Below the pieces are notes generated by a model. That model saw only the letters and a list, made by a program, of their open reading frames with translations. It did not search any database and was not told where the DNA came from. From Rhodospirillales bacterium (GTDB lineage: Bacteria; Pseudomonadota; Alphaproteobacteria; Reyranellales; Reyranellaceae), in assembly GCA_009377525.1 (NCBI GenBank), contig WHTW01000012.1, positions 1 through 64,000 on the forward strand: a stretch of DNA of 64,000 nt. The letters run 5' to 3'. Below are positions 9,414 to 17,616 of the stretch, one piece after another. A program made the translations under genes and the position numbers. The first letter of the stretch is position 1. Each line of letters starts with the position of its first letter.

Positions 9414-9868
9414 GCCGCCAGCACCAGCCGATCGGCCGTCGTGGCGAAGCCGAAGGCCTCGTAGAAGCGCCGGGCGTCGCGGTTGGCGTCGCCCACCATC
9501 ACCTCGACCTGTGCGGCGCGCCGCTGACGCGCCCATTCGACGACGGCCGCCAGCAGGCGCCGTCCAATCCTCTGGCCGCGCTGGTCTGGGTGGACCACCA
9601 GATTGTCGACCTCGACCACCTTGTGCATGCCACCGTCCGGCTTGGGCATGATGCGCGTGAGCAGCACGGCGACGCCCAGCACGCCGATCTCGCTCTGCGC
9701 CACCAGGAGCGTCGTGCCGGGGGTCGCCAGCCATGCCAACACCTGCTCGCGCGCATGCGCGGGCTCGTCGAGCAGCGCGGCGAGCGCCGCGCAGTCACGT
9801 GGGCCCGCCAGGCGCACGCGTATCGACGGCGGCAACGCCGTCCTGTCCTCAGCTTCAACGATCGACAT
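9410..9868 (-). CDS. GNAT-family N-acetyltransferase (first of a tandem pair)
   Basis: 152 residues from the ATG at 9868, chosen because GGAGGACGAG lies directly before it; upstream in-frame codons fall inside the leader hairpin. The acetyl-CoA loop is DQRGQRIGRRLL, with DNLVVHP before it and RRFYEAFGF after it. The substrate is unknown. It is preceded by a short leader peptide and an attenuator-like hairpin, so expression of both GNATs may depend on translation of the leader. Confidence 0.85.
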   Translation of the reverse strand: MSIVEAEDRTALPPSIRVRLAGPRDCAALAALLDEPAHAREQVLAWLATPGTTLLVAQSEIGVLGVAVLLTRIMPKPDGGMHKVVEVDNLVVHPDQRGQRIGRRLLAAVVEWARQRRAAQVEVMVGDANRDARRFYEAFGFATTADRLVLAA

Positions 9869-9922
9869 CTCGTCCTCCGTTTGCGGTCCCGCCGCGGCCC
9901 GGAGGCCCTCTCCAGAAACACA

Positions 9923-9947
9923 GAAGCCGCCGGGATGCGGCGGCTTC
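9923..9947 (-). terminator. Attenuator-like hairpin between leader peptide and GNAT genes
   Basis: A perfect 9-bp stem GAAGCCGCC / GGCGGCTTC (9923-9931 with 9939-9947) encloses a 7-nt loop. On the minus strand it is followed by TGTGTTTCT, a weak U-tract. It sits between the leader peptide stop (9973) and the GNAT start (9868). The GGCGGC overlapping and following the leader stop could pair with the GCCGCC arm, giving an alternative fold. Confidence 0.55.
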
Positions 9948-9972
9948 GTCAGGTCACAACCCTTCGCGCCGC

Positions 9973-10029
9973 CTATTTCAGCAGCGTAAAGTACCAACCC
10001 TTCTGGAGCAGGTTCGTGGTCATGGACAT
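9973..10029 (-). CDS. Leader peptide with a Trp-Tyr-Phe run, probably leaderless
   Basis: A short frame MSMTTNLLQKGWYFTLLK ends 26 nt before the attenuator-like hairpin. The promoter places +1 at about the second ATG (10023), which would make a 16-residue peptide from a leaderless message, similar in logic to alphaproteobacterial trpL. There is no Shine-Dalgarno sequence. The WYF triplet next to the end suggests ribosome stalling as a signal. The peptide is not recognised; function is inferred from position. Confidence 0.5.
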   Translation of the reverse strand: MSMTTNLLQKGWYFTLLK

Positions 10030-10059
10030 TCTATAAGCCGCGCCGGGTGGCGCTGTCAA
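10030..10059 (-). promoter_or_regulatory. Sigma70-type promoter of the leader peptide/GNAT operon
   Basis: TTGACA (10059-10054), 18-nt spacer, TATAGA (10035-10030) on the minus strand. The expected start of transcription is 6-7 nt downstream, inside ATGTCCATG of the leader peptide, hence a leaderless transcript. The murA-like gene starts divergently at 10085. Confidence 0.65.
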
Positions 10060-10084
10060 CGCGGACTCCATTATCGTCTCGCCC

Positions 10085-11398
10085 ATGAACACTTCCCTCT
10101 CGACGGCCGCCCCTTGGTGGCGGCCCAACACCGTCCACAGGCTGATCGTCCGCGGCGGCCGTCCGCTCGTCGGCACCTATCCGATCAGCGGCGCCAAGAA
10201 CGCCGCGCTGCCGTTGATGGTGTCGACACTGCTGACACCGCATCTGGTGACGCTGCGAAACGTGCCGGCCAATCTCGATGTCGCCGTGCTGGCGGCACTG
10301 CCGCAGCGTCTGGGCTGCGGCATGCATTGGTCGGCAAGCGACTCGGGCCTCGCCGTGACGATCGCGGCCGATCGCGTGCAGCCGCAGCAGATCGATGCCG
10401 AGCTGGTCACCCGCATGCGCGCTTCGGTGCTGCTGCTCGGCGCATTGCTGGCTCGCTGCGGCGAGGCGGCGCTCCCGATGCCGGGCGGTGATGCCATCGG
10501 CCTGCGGGGCATCGACTTCCATGTCACGGGCCTGCGCGCCATGGGCGCCACGATCGAGCTCACTGACGGCACCATCCGAGCGACGGCGCGCGATGGACTG
10601 CGCGGCGCCGATATCCTGCTGCCCCAGCCGTCGGTCGGCACCACCGAGAATCTGCTGCTGGCGGCCGTTGCCGCGGCGGGGACGACGACCATCCGCAATG
10701 CCGCCCGGGAACCCGAGATCGCCGACCTGGCCGCCTGCCTGATCGCGATGGGCGCCAGGATCGCGGGCTTCGGCACGCACGTCCTGACCATCGAAGGTGG
10801 TGCGCTGCTGGGCGGCGCCGTCCACACCGTGCTGCCCGACCGCATCGAGTTCGGCACGCTTGCCTGCGCCGCCGCGCTGACCGACGGCGAACTGGTCCTG
10901 CCACGCGGACGCGTCGAGTTGCTCGGCGCTGCCGCAGCGTCATTCGATGCTGCCGGCATCGACCTTTGCGATACCGAATGAGGCGTGGTCGCGCGGCGGG
11001 CCAGGGACGGCCTGATCGGCGTCGATCTCACGACCGGCCCCTATCCCGGATTCGCGACCGACCTGCAGGCCCCGACGATGGCGTTGCTGGCTGCGGCCGT
11101 GGGGACCAGCGCAATCACCGAAAATATTTTCGAGCAGCGCTTCCGTCACGTCGACGAGCTGCGAAAGATGGGCGCGGACATCGCGGTTCGCGGCCGCACG
11201 GCGCGGATCAGGGGCGTCGAGCAATTGCATGGTGCCGCGGTCACCTGCACCGACGTGCGCGCCGCGGCAGCCCTCGTCCTGGCTGGGTTGGGCGCTGCGG
11301 GGGAAACAACCCTCGACGGTCTCGACCATCTGGATCGCGGCTACGACGGCATGGCAACGAAGCTCGCCGCCTGTGGAGCGGACATCGCACGCAGCTAG
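10085..11398 (+). pseudogene. MurA-like UDP-GlcNAc enolpyruvyltransferase interrupted by an in-frame stop
   Basis: The reading frame encodes a 437-codon EPSP-synthase-superfamily protein close to MurA, with a TGA at codon 299 (10979-10981). The 5' part has ISGAKNAALP with the catalytic Lys38 and GGDAIG with Asp136 where E. coli MurA has fosfomycin-target Cys115. The 3' part, in the same frame from 10985, has YPGFATDLQAP with the catalytic Asp, the RFRHVDELRKMGADI block and DRGYDGMATKLAACGADI. No frame change occurs, so one base substitution explains the break. Either the gene is dead, or TGA is read through, or a split protein is made (GTG at 10985). It is a divergent MurA; a housekeeping copy probably exists elsewhere. 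Confidence 0.75.
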
Positions 11399-11790
11399 GG
11401 CGTGATCGGACAGCCCCTCGCCTTGCCAAGACGATCGAGGCGGTCCGCCTTGGCCTGCAGCTGGTCGAGGTTCTTCTTGGCGTCGTTGTCGTTCTTTACC
11501 GCCAGCAGCGCAGGAACGAAGACCACGCCGCCGATATAGCCGACAGCCTGGTTGTGTCCCCGGTTCGCCAGGATGACTCCCTCGTACTGGCGGATCTGCG
11601 CCCGGTTCTGCGCCGCCTCCTGCTGCAGCGCCGGGCAGTCCATCCTGCCTTCGGGAGTCTCGGCATCGCCCATCAGCAGCCGCTGCTCGGGCGGCAGGTG
11701 GCCGAGGTCCGGCGGCAGCGGCGGTGCGCTGCGCGCGCAACCGGCGGCCAGCAACAGCAGGACCCAGACGGCGGCCTTACTGTTTTTCAT
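11395..11790 (-). CDS. Small lipoprotein of unknown function
   Basis: 131 residues. The N-terminus has a short positive region, a Leu/Ala hydrophobic stretch and the lipobox LAAGC (lipidated Cys18), so it should be anchored to a membrane on the periplasmic side. The mature part is Pro-rich then helical, with a hydrophobic Gly-rich segment (GYIGGVVFVPALLAV) and a C-terminal heptad-like stretch KKNLDQLQAKADRLDRL. No family is recognised. It starts inside the 3' end of the preceding lipoprotein gene (14-nt overlap), so both are in one operon. Its stop overlaps the murA-like frame by 4 bp on the opposite strand. Confidence 0.7.
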   Translation of the reverse strand: MKNSKAAVWVLLLLAAGCARSAPPLPPDLGHLPPEQRLLMGDAETPEGRMDCPALQQEAAQNRAQIRQYEGVILANRGHNQAVGYIGGVVFVPALLAVKNDNDAKKNLDQLQAKADRLDRLGKARGCPITP

Positions 11791-12172
11791 AAGCGACTGC
11801 CCGACCCTTTCCGTCGAGCGATCCCCAGCTTAATGCCGAGACGCCGACCGTCCCGTAGCGGACCTGGATGACGGCGTCAGCGCCGAGCTTGGCAGCCTGC
11901 TGACGCAGCCTCTGATTCACCATCTCGCGAGTCGGATCGGCGTTGAATAGAGTGGTCTTGTTGACCGTCACCGACACTTCGCCCAGCGACTTGTACGGCT
12001 TGTCAGCGACATCGCCCTCAAAGATCTGGATCTGGTCGACCGGCGTCGGCGCCCGTCCGGCCGCGGCGGCCTGAGGCGACACCTGCGACGTCGACCATCC
12101 GTCGGCGCAGGCTCCGAGCGCGGCCAACAGGCCGACAGCGATCACCGCACGAATGCAGGCTGGATATCCCAT
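11777..12172 (-). CDS. Lipoprotein with a YbjQ/DUF4156-like fold
   Basis: 131 residues. A signal peptide ends in the lipobox LGAC (Cys21). The mature domain carries QIQIFEGDVADKPYKSLGEVSV and LRQQAAKLGADAVIQVRYG. This beta-alpha arrangement with GADAVI is seen in small YbjQ-like and DUF4156-type periplasmic proteins (assigned from memory). The function is unknown; cell-envelope stress or metal roles have been proposed for relatives. It is the first gene of a two-lipoprotein operon. The 141 nt upstream contain an inverted repeat. Confidence 0.65.
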   Translation of the reverse strand: MGYPACIRAVIAVGLLAALGACADGWSTSQVSPQAAAAGRAPTPVDQIQIFEGDVADKPYKSLGEVSVTVNKTTLFNADPTREMVNQRLRQQAAKLGADAVIQVRYGTVGVSALSWGSLDGKGRAVAYEKQ

Positions 12173-12267
12173 GGTCCCCCCCCCAAAGAGTTCATTATCC
12201 TTGCTTGGTGGGGAAGCTAACGAATGCGTGCAGCGCGCTCAAGAAAATCTTGCAACCAGCGCTAGAG

Positions 12268-12299
12268 CAGTCTGCGCGGACCGTGCCGAGCGCAGACTG
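12268..12299. terminator. Inverted repeat, possible terminator of the ICMT-like gene
   Basis: Perfect 10-bp stem CAGTCTGCGC / GCGCAGACTG with a 12-nt loop, lying 15 nt beyond the stop of the minus-strand gene at 12314. There is no U-tract on either strand, so Rho-independent termination is uncertain. Confidence 0.4.
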
Positions 12300-12313
12300 G
12301 CTACAACTCGCCC

Positions 12314-12970
12314 CTAGTAGATGCCCGGCAGAAGCCGCCACGTGCGGGCGGAGTAGTCGTCGTATGCAGCCCCGAACTGAGAGCGCAGCAGGGCCTCCTC
12401 CGACCGGATGCGCGCGATCAGCGGAACGATCATGAGCGCAGCCAGCAGCACGCCGACCAGCGAGCGGAAGGCAAGCGCCCAACCTAGCGCCAGCACGAGC
12501 AATCCGAGGTAGCTCGGATTGCGGATGGTCCGATAGATGCCGTCGGTCACGAGCGTATGGCCGGGTTGAATGGCGACGAGGCCGCTGAATCGCCGGCCAA
12601 GCACGAACACCGGCCACAATCGCAGCACGCCGCCGGCGGTGTAGAGCGCGACGCCGATCCAGCGAACGGTGTCGCCGTCGATGGTCCAGAATTCCTTGGC
12701 GTCGGTGCAGGCCGGCAACCACGCCGACAGCAGCCCGATTACGCCGAAGGCGGCAAGCACCCAGCGATTGCCGTGATCTTCCCGTTCACCGGGGCTGAGA
12801 TTTCCCGAGCTGAACAACGCTGCCACGGCCATGACGAGCGTGATGACCAAGAGAGCGATCAAGGGCGGGTGCACAAAGAACGCGTCGAGACCACCCATCC
12901 CGAGCACGGCAAGCGCGAGATAGGCGGCGACCGCGACAACGGACACCAGCCACAACCCCAGCGTGGACAT
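12314..12970 (-). CDS. Isoprenylcysteine carboxyl methyltransferase (ICMT)-family membrane protein
   Basis: 218 residues with about five or six hydrophobic membrane segments. The C-terminal half has the family core: LVTDGIYRTIRNPSYLGLL, whose RNPxY motif binds S-adenosylmethionine, followed by RIRSEEALLRSQFGAAYDDY. Family members methylate lipid or isoprenoid-linked carboxyl or amino groups at the membrane. Bacteria lack prenylated CaaX proteins, so the native acceptor is unknown. It appears monocistronic. Confidence 0.8.
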   Translation of the reverse strand: MSTLGLWLVSVVAVAAYLALAVLGMGGLDAFFVHPPLIALLVITLVMAVAALFSSGNLSPGEREDHGNRWVLAAFGVIGLLSAWLPACTDAKEFWTIDGDTVRWIGVALYTAGGVLRLWPVFVLGRRFSGLVAIQPGHTLVTDGIYRTIRNPSYLGLLVLALGWALAFRSLVGVLLAALMIVPLIARIRSEEALLRSQFGAAYDDYSARTWRLLPGIY

Positions 12971-13015
12971 CCACGCTATGTGGGTCGTGGTACCGCGATG
13001 TCAAATGGCCTGAGA

Positions 13016-13957
13016 CTATTCCGCCGCCACCGCCATCGCCTGCTTCAGGCCCGGCATGGTGAAGCCGAGCTTGTCGAGCTTGGCGATCATGTCCGAGCCC
13101 GCCTTCTCGTCGGTCTCGACCAGCGGCGGACGCACGGGCGTCCAGGCGGCGTCGCTGCCGTAGTGGGCGATGCAGTACTTCAGCGCCGGGATCATGACGT
13201 AGCCCTGCATGACGCCGCGCACCTCGTTGATCAAACCCTGCAGCTTCTCGCCTTCGGGCGTGACGTACTTCTTGTAGGTCTCGGCGATCTTGCCCGGGTT
13301 GATGTTGGCCGTGGCGCTGATGCAGCCCGCGCCGCCCGACTTGATGTTGTCGATCAGGGGCTTCTCGTTGCCCGAGAAGACGTCGAAGCCATCCTTGGCG
13401 AAGGCGTCGATCATGCTCTTGGTGTGCGCCCAGTCGTCGGAACTGTCCTTCATGCCGGCGATCTGCTTGGGATACGCCTTCATCAGCCGCTCGACCAGCT
13501 TGTGGGTGATCGGCACCGCCGACACCGGCGGGATGTGATAGAGATAGACACGCAAGCAGTCGTCGCCAACGCGCTGCACCACCTCGGAGAAGAAGCGGAA
13601 GAGGCCCTCCTCCGGCACGCCCTTGTAGTAGAAGGGCGGCAGCATCAGCACGCCGCCGACGCCGAGCTCGGTGGCATGGGCGCTGACCTCGGCTGCCTCG
13701 TTGATCGAGCAGGCGCCCGTGCCGGGCATCATGCGGTCGGTCGGCACACCGGCCGAGACGATGGCCTCAAGGAGCCCCATGCGCTCCTTGGCCGACATGG
13801 AGTTGGCCTCGGAGTTGGTGCCGAACACCGCGAGCCCGCAATCCTGGCTGAGCAGCCACTTGCAGTGCGCGATGAAGCGGCCGATGTCGGGCGACAGGTC
13901 GCGCTTGAAGGGGGTGACGACCGGCGAAAGAACGCCTTTGATCCGCGCTGCGGCCAT
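13016..13957 (-). CDS. Dihydrodipicolinate synthase/N-acetylneuraminate lyase family aldolase
   Basis: 313 residues forming a DapA-type TIM barrel. The Schiff-base Lys is in QIAGMKDSSDDW and the catalytic Tyr is in VYLYHIPP; the substrate carboxylate loop GTNSEANSMS replaces the usual GTTGE. It is therefore a class I pyruvate-type aldolase or dehydratase of uncertain substrate, not a standard DapA. ATG 13957 follows a GGAG sequence. It is divergent from a FAH-family gene with 59 bp between. The pairing suggests a sugar-acid or keto-acid pathway (2-keto-3-deoxy acids), which is inference. Confidence 0.8.
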   Translation of the reverse strand: MAAARIKGVLSPVVTPFKRDLSPDIGRFIAHCKWLLSQDCGLAVFGTNSEANSMSAKERMGLLEAIVSAGVPTDRMMPGTGACSINEAAEVSAHATELGVGGVLMLPPFYYKGVPEEGLFRFFSEVVQRVGDDCLRVYLYHIPPVSAVPITHKLVERLMKAYPKQIAGMKDSSDDWAHTKSMIDAFAKDGFDVFSGNEKPLIDNIKSGGAGCISATANINPGKIAETYKKYVTPEGEKLQGLINEVRGVMQGYVMIPALKYCIAHYGSDAAWTPVRPPLVETDEKAGSDMIAKLDKLGFTMPGLKQAMAVAAE

Positions 13958-14016
13958 GATTTGATTTCTCCGAGGAGTGGCGCGCCCTTATTGCAACGAA
14001 GCGCCGGAGACGTCCA

Positions 14017-15132
14017 GTGGCAGAAATCCTTCCTGAAGACGGCACTGCGGGCACCTTGATCGGGCGGGTCCAGCGCAGGGACGGCCCCAGTGTCGTCGCC
14101 GTGCGCACGGAGGGCGTGTTCGACATCACCGCCGCCGCCCCGACGGTGGCCGACCTCTGCAATGCCGCCGATCCCCTGAAGCTGGCCCGGACCAAGGGTG
14201 AACGCATCGGCTCGCTCGAGGACGTGATGCCGCACCTGCTGGCGCCGATCGACCTGCAGGCCATCAAGGCAGCCGGCGTCACCTTCGCCGTCAGCCTGCT
14301 CGAACGGCTGATCGAGGAGCACGCCAAGGGTGACCTCAGCCGTGCCGACCAGGTGCGCAAGGAGCTGAACTCCCTGATCGGCGCCGACATCACGACCATC
14401 AAGCCCGGCTCGCCGGAGGCCGAGGCGCTGAAGAGGACGCTGATGGCCCGCGGCGCCTGGTCGCCCTACCTGGAAGTCGGCATTGGTCCCTACGCCGAGA
14501 TCTTCACCAAGGCGCCGCCCATGGCCGCCGTCGGCTACGGCGCGGAGATCGGCATCCGCTCGGACTCCGACTGGAACAACCCCGAGCCCGAGGTGACGCT
14601 GGTCGTCAGCGCCAAGGGCACGATCGTCGGCGCTACGCTCGGCAACGACGTCAATCTGCGCGACATGGAGGGCCGCAGCGCGCTGCTGCTGGGCATCGCC
14701 AAGGACAACAATGCCTCGTGCGCGATCGGCCCCTTCGTGCGCCTGTTCGACGCGACTTTCTCGCTCGACGACGTGCGCCAGGCCAAGGTCGATCTCGAAG
14801 TCACCGGTCCCGACCAGTTCCGCCTGCGCGGCTCGAGCGATCTGTCGAAGATCAGTCGCGACCCGCTCGATCTCGTACGCCATGCCATGGGCGAAACGCA
14901 CCAGTATCCCGACGGCATGGTGCTGATGACCGGCACGCTGTTCGCGCCGACCGAGCAGCGCAAGCCGGATGGCCACGGCTTCACCCACATGGTGGGTGAC
15001 CTGGTCTCGATCCGCTCGCCCAAGCTCGGCACGCTGACCAACCGCGTCAATCATTGCGACAAGATCGCGCCGTGGACGTTCGGTGTATCGGCGCTGATGC
15101 GCAATCTGGCGGCACGGGGGCTGCTGAAATGA
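14017..15132 (+). CDS. Fumarylacetoacetate hydrolase family protein (2-keto-3-deoxy-acid dehydratase-like)
   Basis: 371 residues from GTG at 14017 (GGAG 8-12 nt upstream). The C-terminal FAH fold carries the metal-binding acidic residues in DWNNPEPEVTLVV and the block GATLGNDVNLRDMEGRSALLLG. This full-length form with an N-terminal extension resembles 2-keto-3-deoxy-D-arabinonate dehydratase/AraD1-type enzymes more than classical fumarylacetoacetase. Its stop overlaps the next amidase start (ATGA), so both are translated together. A role in pentonate or related keto-acid breakdown is an inference from family and the DapA-like neighbour. Confidence 0.75.
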   Translation: MAEILPEDGTAGTLIGRVQRRDGPSVVAVRTEGVFDITAAAPTVADLCNAADPLKLARTKGERIGSLEDVMPHLLAPIDLQAIKAAGVTFAVSLLERLIEEHAKGDLSRADQVRKELNSLIGADITTIKPGSPEAEALKRTLMARGAWSPYLEVGIGPYAEIFTKAPPMAAVGYGAEIGIRSDSDWNNPEPEVTLVVSAKGTIVGATLGNDVNLRDMEGRSALLLGIAKDNNASCAIGPFVRLFDATFSLDDVRQAKVDLEVTGPDQFRLRGSSDLSKISRDPLDLVRHAMGETHQYPDGMVLMTGTLFAPTEQRKPDGHGFTHMVGDLVSIRSPKLGTLTNRVNHCDKIAPWTFGVSALMRNLAARGLLK

Positions 15133-16550
15133 GTGAGCTCACCCGCCTGCCCGCCTCGGTCCTGCGCGAAGAGATCGCGGCCAGAAAGATATCACCCGTG
15201 GAGCTCACGGACGCCGTCCTCGCCCACGCCGAGAAGCTTCAGCCCGTGCTGAATTGCTTCATCACCATCGCCGCCGACCAGGCGCGTGCAGCCGCGAAGC
15301 ACGCGGAAGACGCCGTCATGGGAGGCAAGCCGCTCGGCCTGCTGCATGGCATCCCCTTCGCGGCCAAGGATCTGGTGAACACCGCGGGCGTGCGCACGAC
15401 CTTCGGTTCGCTGCACCACGACGACAACGTGCCCAAGGAAGACGCCGTCTGCGCGGCGCGCCTGAAACAGGCCGGCGCCGTCCTGTTCGGCAAGACGACG
15501 ACTCCGGAGTTCGGCCACAAGGCGTTGACCGACGCACCGTTGTTCGGGCGCACGCGCAACGCCTGGAGTGCCGAACGCACGTCCGGCGGCTCGAGCGGCG
15601 GCGCCGCGGTTGCTGTCGCGGCCGGCATCGGGCCGATCGGCATCGCCACCGACGGCGGCGGCTCGACGCGCATTCCGGCGGCGGCCAACGGCATGGTCGG
15701 CCTGAAACAGAGCAACGGCGTCATCCCGCACAGCCAGGTCGCCGATGCCTTCGGCAACTACACCTATGTGACGCCGATGACGCGCACGGTGATGGACACG
15801 GCCCTAATGCTGCAGGCCATGGCGGGCCCTCACCCATCCGATCCCTGGTCGATCGGCGTTCCGCCGCAGGACTACATCGCCGCCGCGCGTCCCGAGGGCG
15901 ACCTTTCAGGCAGGCGCATCCTTTTCAGCGTCACCCTCGGCAACACGTTCGTCGCCAAGGACGTGCGCTCGGCCTTCGAGCAGGCACTGGTCAAGCTGAA
16001 GGACCTCGGCGCCGAGCTCGTCGAGCTGCCAGACGACCTGCCCAACATGGAGCCGATCTGGAAGGTCCTCAACCACACGACCTGGCGAGCGCGTTTCGAC
16101 CACCTCCTGCGGCGCGAGGACAACCGGCTGTCGCCGTCGCTGGTTCGTCAGGTCGCCATGGCCGCCGAGTGGACGGGCGCGGACTATCAGCACGCGATGT
16201 TCCAGCGCACCGATCTCTTCCGTCGCGTCCAGGGCTGGTTCGAGACGGCCGACTCTCTGGTGACGCCGACACTGTCGCGCACCGCCCTGCCCATCGACCA
16301 GGACCTGTTCGAGCCGATCAGGATCGACGGCGTCGAGGCGGGCGAGCTCAGGCGCAACTGGTTTCCCTACACCATGCCGTTCAATATCACCGGCCACCCT
16401 GCCCTCACGGTGTGCTGCGGCTACGACGGCCAAGGCCTGCCGATCGGCCTGCAGTTCGTCGGCCGCTTCCGCGACGAAGCCTCCGTGCTGCGCGCGGCCG
16501 CGCTCTACGAGGCGAGCGAACGCCGGCTCGACCGATGGCCGGACCTCTGA
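15129..16550 (+). CDS. Amidase signature family enzyme
   Basis: 473 residues from ATG 15129, chosen because it overlaps the FAH-gene stop as ATGA. The Ser-Ser-Lys triad is present: Lys in PFAAKDLVNTAG, cis-Ser in TSGGSSGGAAVA, and nucleophile Ser in TDGGGSTRIPAAANG. It hydrolyses an amide to acid plus ammonia or amine in the cytosol; substrate unknown. It is the second gene of a FAH-amidase-RluA-DoxX run whose members overlap one another. Confidence 0.85.
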   Translation: MSELTRLPASVLREEIAARKISPVELTDAVLAHAEKLQPVLNCFITIAADQARAAAKHAEDAVMGGKPLGLLHGIPFAAKDLVNTAGVRTTFGSLHHDDNVPKEDAVCAARLKQAGAVLFGKTTTPEFGHKALTDAPLFGRTRNAWSAERTSGGSSGGAAVAVAAGIGPIGIATDGGGSTRIPAAANGMVGLKQSNGVIPHSQVADAFGNYTYVTPMTRTVMDTALMLQAMAGPHPSDPWSIGVPPQDYIAAARPEGDLSGRRILFSVTLGNTFVAKDVRSAFEQALVKLKDLGAELVELPDDLPNMEPIWKVLNHTTWRARFDHLLRREDNRLSPSLVRQVAMAAEWTGADYQHAMFQRTDLFRRVQGWFETADSLVTPTLSRTALPIDQDLFEPIRIDGVEAGELRRNWFPYTMPFNITGHPALTVCCGYDGQGLPIGLQFVGRFRDEASVLRAAALYEASERRLDRWPDL

Positions 16551-17242
16551 GGCGGCCGCCGCCGCTCACGGCCACCGAGATCCAGGCGCGCGTCCTCCAT
16601 CGCGATGGATTGATCCTGGTGATCGACAAGCCGGCCGGGCTTGCCGTGCATGCCGGCCCCAGCAAGGCGCCCAATCTCGAGGAGTGCTTCGACGCGCTGC
16701 GCTTCGGCCTGCCGCGGCCGCCGGCGCTCGCCCATCGGCTCGACGCCGACACATCGGGCGTGCTGGTGCTGGGCCGCCATCCCAAGGCGCTGGCCAAGCT
16801 TGGCCGGCTGTTCTCCGGCCGTGACACCGAGAAGACCTACTGGGCCGTCGTGCGCGGCGCGCCGCCGGCCGACGAGGGCGTGTTCGACGAGAAGCTTCTG
16901 AAGGTGAACACCAGGAGCGGCTGGTCAGTAAAAGTCTCCGACAAGGGCCAGACCGCGGTCACGCGCTACAAGGCGCTGGGCCGTGGACCGGACATGACCT
17001 GGCTGGAGCTGAAACCCGAGACCGGCCGCACGCATCAGATCCGCGTTCACTGCGCGGCCGCGGGCTGCCCGGTGATCGCCGACCGGCTCTATGGCACGAC
17101 CGAGCCCGGCCAGCAGCTCCACCTGCATTCGCGCGGCATTGTGCTGCCCTTGTCGAAGAGCAAGCCGCCGATCGTGGTCGAGGCGCCGCCGCCGGCGCAC
17201 ATGATCGCGGCGCTGAAAGCCTGCGGCTACGGAGATAGCTGA
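16535..17242 (+). CDS. RluA-family RNA pseudouridine synthase
   Basis: 235 residues. The catalytic motif HRLDADTSGVLVLG contains the nucleophilic Asp, and GRTHQIRVH is the conserved C-terminal RNA-binding block. There is no S4 domain at the N-terminus, so it resembles the short RluA/TruC type rather than RluC/RluD. It converts specific rRNA or tRNA uridines to pseudouridine. The start lies 16 nt inside the upstream amidase gene. Confidence 0.85.
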   Translation: MAGPLRRPPPLTATEIQARVLHRDGLILVIDKPAGLAVHAGPSKAPNLEECFDALRFGLPRPPALAHRLDADTSGVLVLGRHPKALAKLGRLFSGRDTEKTYWAVVRGAPPADEGVFDEKLLKVNTRSGWSVKVSDKGQTAVTRYKALGRGPDMTWLELKPETGRTHQIRVHCAAAGCPVIADRLYGTTEPGQQLHLHSRGIVLPLSKSKPPIVVEAPPPAHMIAALKACGYGDS

Positions 17243-17616
17243 TGTCTGCTGACCTCGTCGTCGTGGCTGGAAGAATTCTGCTCGGCGGCATGTTCGTCGT
17301 CGCCGGCCTTCGTCACCTGTTGATCGTGCCGGTGCTGACGGTTGCCGTGGCGGCAAGGGGCGTGCCGTTCCCGTGCGCCACCCTTCTTGCCGGCACCGGC
17401 TTTCAGATCGTCGCCGGCCTCGCGCTCGTGCTCGGCTTCTTCGTCACGTGGGCCTCGCTCGGCCTCATCCTGTTCACCGTCGTTGCCAGTGTCCTGCTTG
17501 TGAACTTCTGGGACAAGGAAGGAGAAGATCGGATCGCGTTCGCCAACGCCTTCCAGACGAACATCGGACTCGTTGGCGGCCTGTTGCTCGCCGCCGCACT
17601 CAATCCCGCGCCCTGA
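17242..17616 (+). CDS. DoxX-family membrane protein
   Basis: 124 residues, four predicted membrane helices, with LGGMFVVAGLRHL near the N-terminus typical of DoxX/DoxD-like proteins. Relatives act as quinone-linked or redox-partner membrane subunits, but many are orphans of unknown role. Start and stop with the preceding gene share one base (TGATG). The last 17 bp overlap the convergent gene at 17600. Confidence 0.8.
   Translation: MSADLVVVAGRILLGGMFVVAGLRHLLIVPVLTVAVAARGVPFPCATLLAGTGFQIVAGLALVLGFFVTWASLGLILFTVVASVLLVNFWDKEGEDRIAFANAFQTNIGLVGGLLLAAALNPAP

Noticed and set aside
12268..12299. 10-bp inverted repeat considered as a regulator operator
   Set aside because: It lies downstream of a gene end with a 12-nt loop, so a terminator or structural role is more likely than a protein site.
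12557..14059. Long open frame opposite the ICMT-like and aldolase genes
   Set aside because: It is antisense to two genes with clear family motifs, has arginine- and histidine-rich composition typical of GC-driven shadow frames, and no recognisable domain.
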